Source: a virus
Strand: one strand, 5' to 3'
Virus record (IMG/VR): IMGVR_UViG_3300048586_000849
Span: 1-30,927 of that record
Length of the DNA: 30,927 nt
Position numbers and translations under genes: made by a program. This document shows positions 29,669 to 30,927 of this stretch, piece after piece. The notes below the pieces were generated by a model. It did not search any database. It was not told where the DNA came from and worked only from the letters and a program-made list of their open reading frames with translations. Each line of letters begins with the position of its first letter. Within the stretch, counting starts at the first letter, position 1.

Positions 29669-30927
29669 GCCGCGAGCCGCTTGGCCTTGAGGACGGCAAA
29701 CGTCTCACCGGTGTCCTCCAGCACGGCATCCTGGCCCGTGAACGACTGCCAGCGCTCGATGGCCACATCGACATAAGCCGGGTTCAACTCGACCCCGTAG
29801 CAGACACGGCCGGTGGTGTCGGCCGCGATCAGTGTGGTGCCGGATCCCATGAACGGTTCATAGACCGCCTGGCCGGGGCTGGAGTTGTTCAGGATGGGGC
29901 GCCGCATGCATTCGACCGGCTTCTGTGTGCCGTGCACGGTGTCGGCATCCTGATCCCGGTTGGCGATCTGCCACAGCGTCGTCTGCTTGCGGTCCCCGGC
30001 CCAATGCCCCTTGCCCTTGGCGCGCACCGCATACCAGCAGGGTTCGTGCTGCCAGTGATAGTCGCCACGGCTGAGGACCAGCCGGTCCTTGGCCCAGATG
30101 ATCTGCGACCGGATCGCGAAACCTGCAACGGTCAGACTGTCCGCCACCGTCCCGGCGTGCAGCGCGCCATGCCAGACATAGGCGACGTCGCCGGGGAACA
30201 GGGCCCATGCCTCACGCCAGTCGGCTCGGTCGTCGTTCAGCACCTTGCCGGTGCGTTTGGTCTTGGCCGCGCCCGCCTGGTTGCGCCAGGAGGGATCGTA
30301 CTCCACGCCATAGGGCGGGTCGGTGACCATCAGGAGCGGGCGCACATCACCCAACAACCGCCCGACCACGTCGGCCGAGGTGCTGTCGCCGCAGATCAGC
30401 CGATGCGCGCCCAGCTGCCAGAGGTCGCCCGGCACCGACACCGGCGTGACCGGCAGCTCCGGAACATCGTCCTCGCCCTCGACTGGACCATCCCCGCCCA
30501 GCGCCTCGGGATCCCGCAGCAGGGCGTCGAGGTCGTCGTCACTGATGCCCAGAAGAGTCAGGTCGAAGTCCTCGGCCAGCAGTCCCGCGATCTCGTCGCG
30601 CAACACGGCCTCGTCCCATTCGCCCAGTTCCGTCAGCTTGTTGTCGGCGATCCGGTAGGCCCGGCGTTCCGCTTCATCCAGATGGCTGAGCCGGATCACC
30701 GGCACTTCGGTCAGCCCGAGCATGGTGGCGGCCAGCACGCGGCCGTGGCCTGCGATCAACTCGCCATCGTCGGCGACCATGCAGGGCACGGTCCAGCCGA
30801 ACTTCGCCATGCTGGCGGCGATCTTCGCCACCTGGTCGTCGCCATGCATCTTGGCATTGCGGGCATAGGGGCGCAGCCTGTCAATCGGCCAGGTTTCGAT
30901 CTGGCTCGGCGCGAACACGAGGTCCAT
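29665..30927 (-). CDS. ParB-like / DNA methyltransferase fusion, DPPY type
   Basis: A 420-residue paralogue of the next gene. The ParB-like domain (~8-110) is nearly alignable with it (PYARNAKMHGDDQVAKIAAS, DGELIAGHGRVLAATMLGL, RRAYRIADNKLTELG), whereas the methyltransferase part differs: catalytic DPPY at 203-206 (MVTDPPYGVEYDPSWRNQ) and FMGSGT at 359-364. DPPY is the usual motif of N6-adenine methylases. Its ATG is the last triplet of the window, and the paralogue's N-terminus aligns with this one, so the gene is probably complete. It overlaps the next gene by four bases. Upstream promoter and Shine-Dalgarno lie outside the window. Confidence 0.9.
   Translation of the reverse strand: MDLVFAPSQIETWPIDRLRPYARNAKMHGDDQVAKIAASMAKFGWTVPCMVADDGELIAGHGRVLAATMLGLTEVPVIRLSHLDEAERRAYRIADNKLTELGEWDEAVLRDEIAGLLAEDFDLTLLGISDDDLDALLRDPEALGGDGPVEGEDDVPELPVTPVSVPGDLWQLGAHRLICGDSTSADVVGRLLGDVRPLLMVTDPPYGVEYDPSWRNQAGAAKTKRTGKVLNDDRADWREAWALFPGDVAYVWHGALHAGTVADSLTVAGFAIRSQIIWAKDRLVLSRGDYHWQHEPCWYAVRAKGKGHWAGDRKQTTLWQIANRDQDADTVHGTQKPVECMRRPILNNSSPGQAVYEPFMGSGTTLIAADTTGRVCYGVELNPAYVDVAIERWQSFTGQDAVLEDTGETFAVLKAKRLAA

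Noticed and set aside
1-30927. The window as a bona fide gene transfer agent cluster
   Set aside because: Head genes are lambda-type (GpA terminase, gpW, gpD, gpE) rather than the HK97-like RcGTA set, and phage cargo (methyltransferases, toxin-antitoxin, lysis cassette) is present; only the tail tip is GTA-like.

Overview
The window is most of the structural half of a tailed, siphovirus-type prophage (or temperate phage) from a high-GC alphaproteobacterium, most likely a Rhodobacteraceae member (Paracoccus/Rhodobacter-like). The host call rests on the strongly GC-biased third codon positions and on tail-tip families known from Rhodobacterales phages and gene transfer agents (DUF2460, DUF2163, NlpC/P60, GTA TIM-barrel host-specificity protein). 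No integrase, repressor, replication gene, tRNA, rRNA, CRISPR or insertion sequence is visible, so the early/lysogeny region lies outside the window.

Layout, read in the direction of late transcription (minus strand, high to low coordinates). 30927-28337: two adjacent paralogous ParB-methyltransferase fusion genes. 28269-27536: a HEPN-like protein and a small conserved protein. 25632-27481: a plus-strand cassette of five small accessory genes (DUF6900-like, three unknowns, DUF3489), separated from its neighbours by a hairpin at the convergent end and a 141-base divergent intergenic region. 25490-17032: head and head-tail connector genes in lambda order: terminase small (Nu1-like), terminase large (GpA), gpW, portal (gpB), S49 protease (gpC) with nested Nu3-like scaffold, decoration (gpD), major capsid (gpE), FII-like, DUF6441. 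16923-15833: an inserted VapBC45-like toxin-antitoxin pair. 15743-11235: tail terminator, tail tube, G/GT tail assembly chaperones and tape measure. 11223-3025: DUF2460 fused to a tailspike-like beta-helix, DUF2163 hub, NlpC/P60 peptidase and the large GTA-TIM host-specificity protein. 3003-1699: DUF2793 protein. 1665-114: lysis cassette (holin-like, 42-aa membrane peptide, GH24 endolysin, second holin-like protein).

The genes form a compact late operon: many junctions overlap by 1-4 bases (TGATG, ATGA, GTGA), implying translational coupling. The gene order matches lambda position by position, while the tail-tip protein families are of the GTA type. Three expression devices can be read from the DNA: a lambda-like -1 frameshift in the tail chaperone gene (A_AAA_AAC plus a 12-bp stem after a 7-base spacer), an internal in-frame start with a perfect Shine-Dalgarno for the scaffold, and intrinsic-terminator-like hairpins just ahead of the decoration/capsid genes and the endolysin gene. 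The last of these suggest antitermination or attenuation in the late operon.

Most promising for follow-up: the frameshift cassette with its Cys-rich linker, the DUF2460-beta-helix fusion, the toxin-antitoxin cargo inside the tail genes, the twin methyltransferases with DPPY and SPPY motifs, and the terminators inside the late operon.
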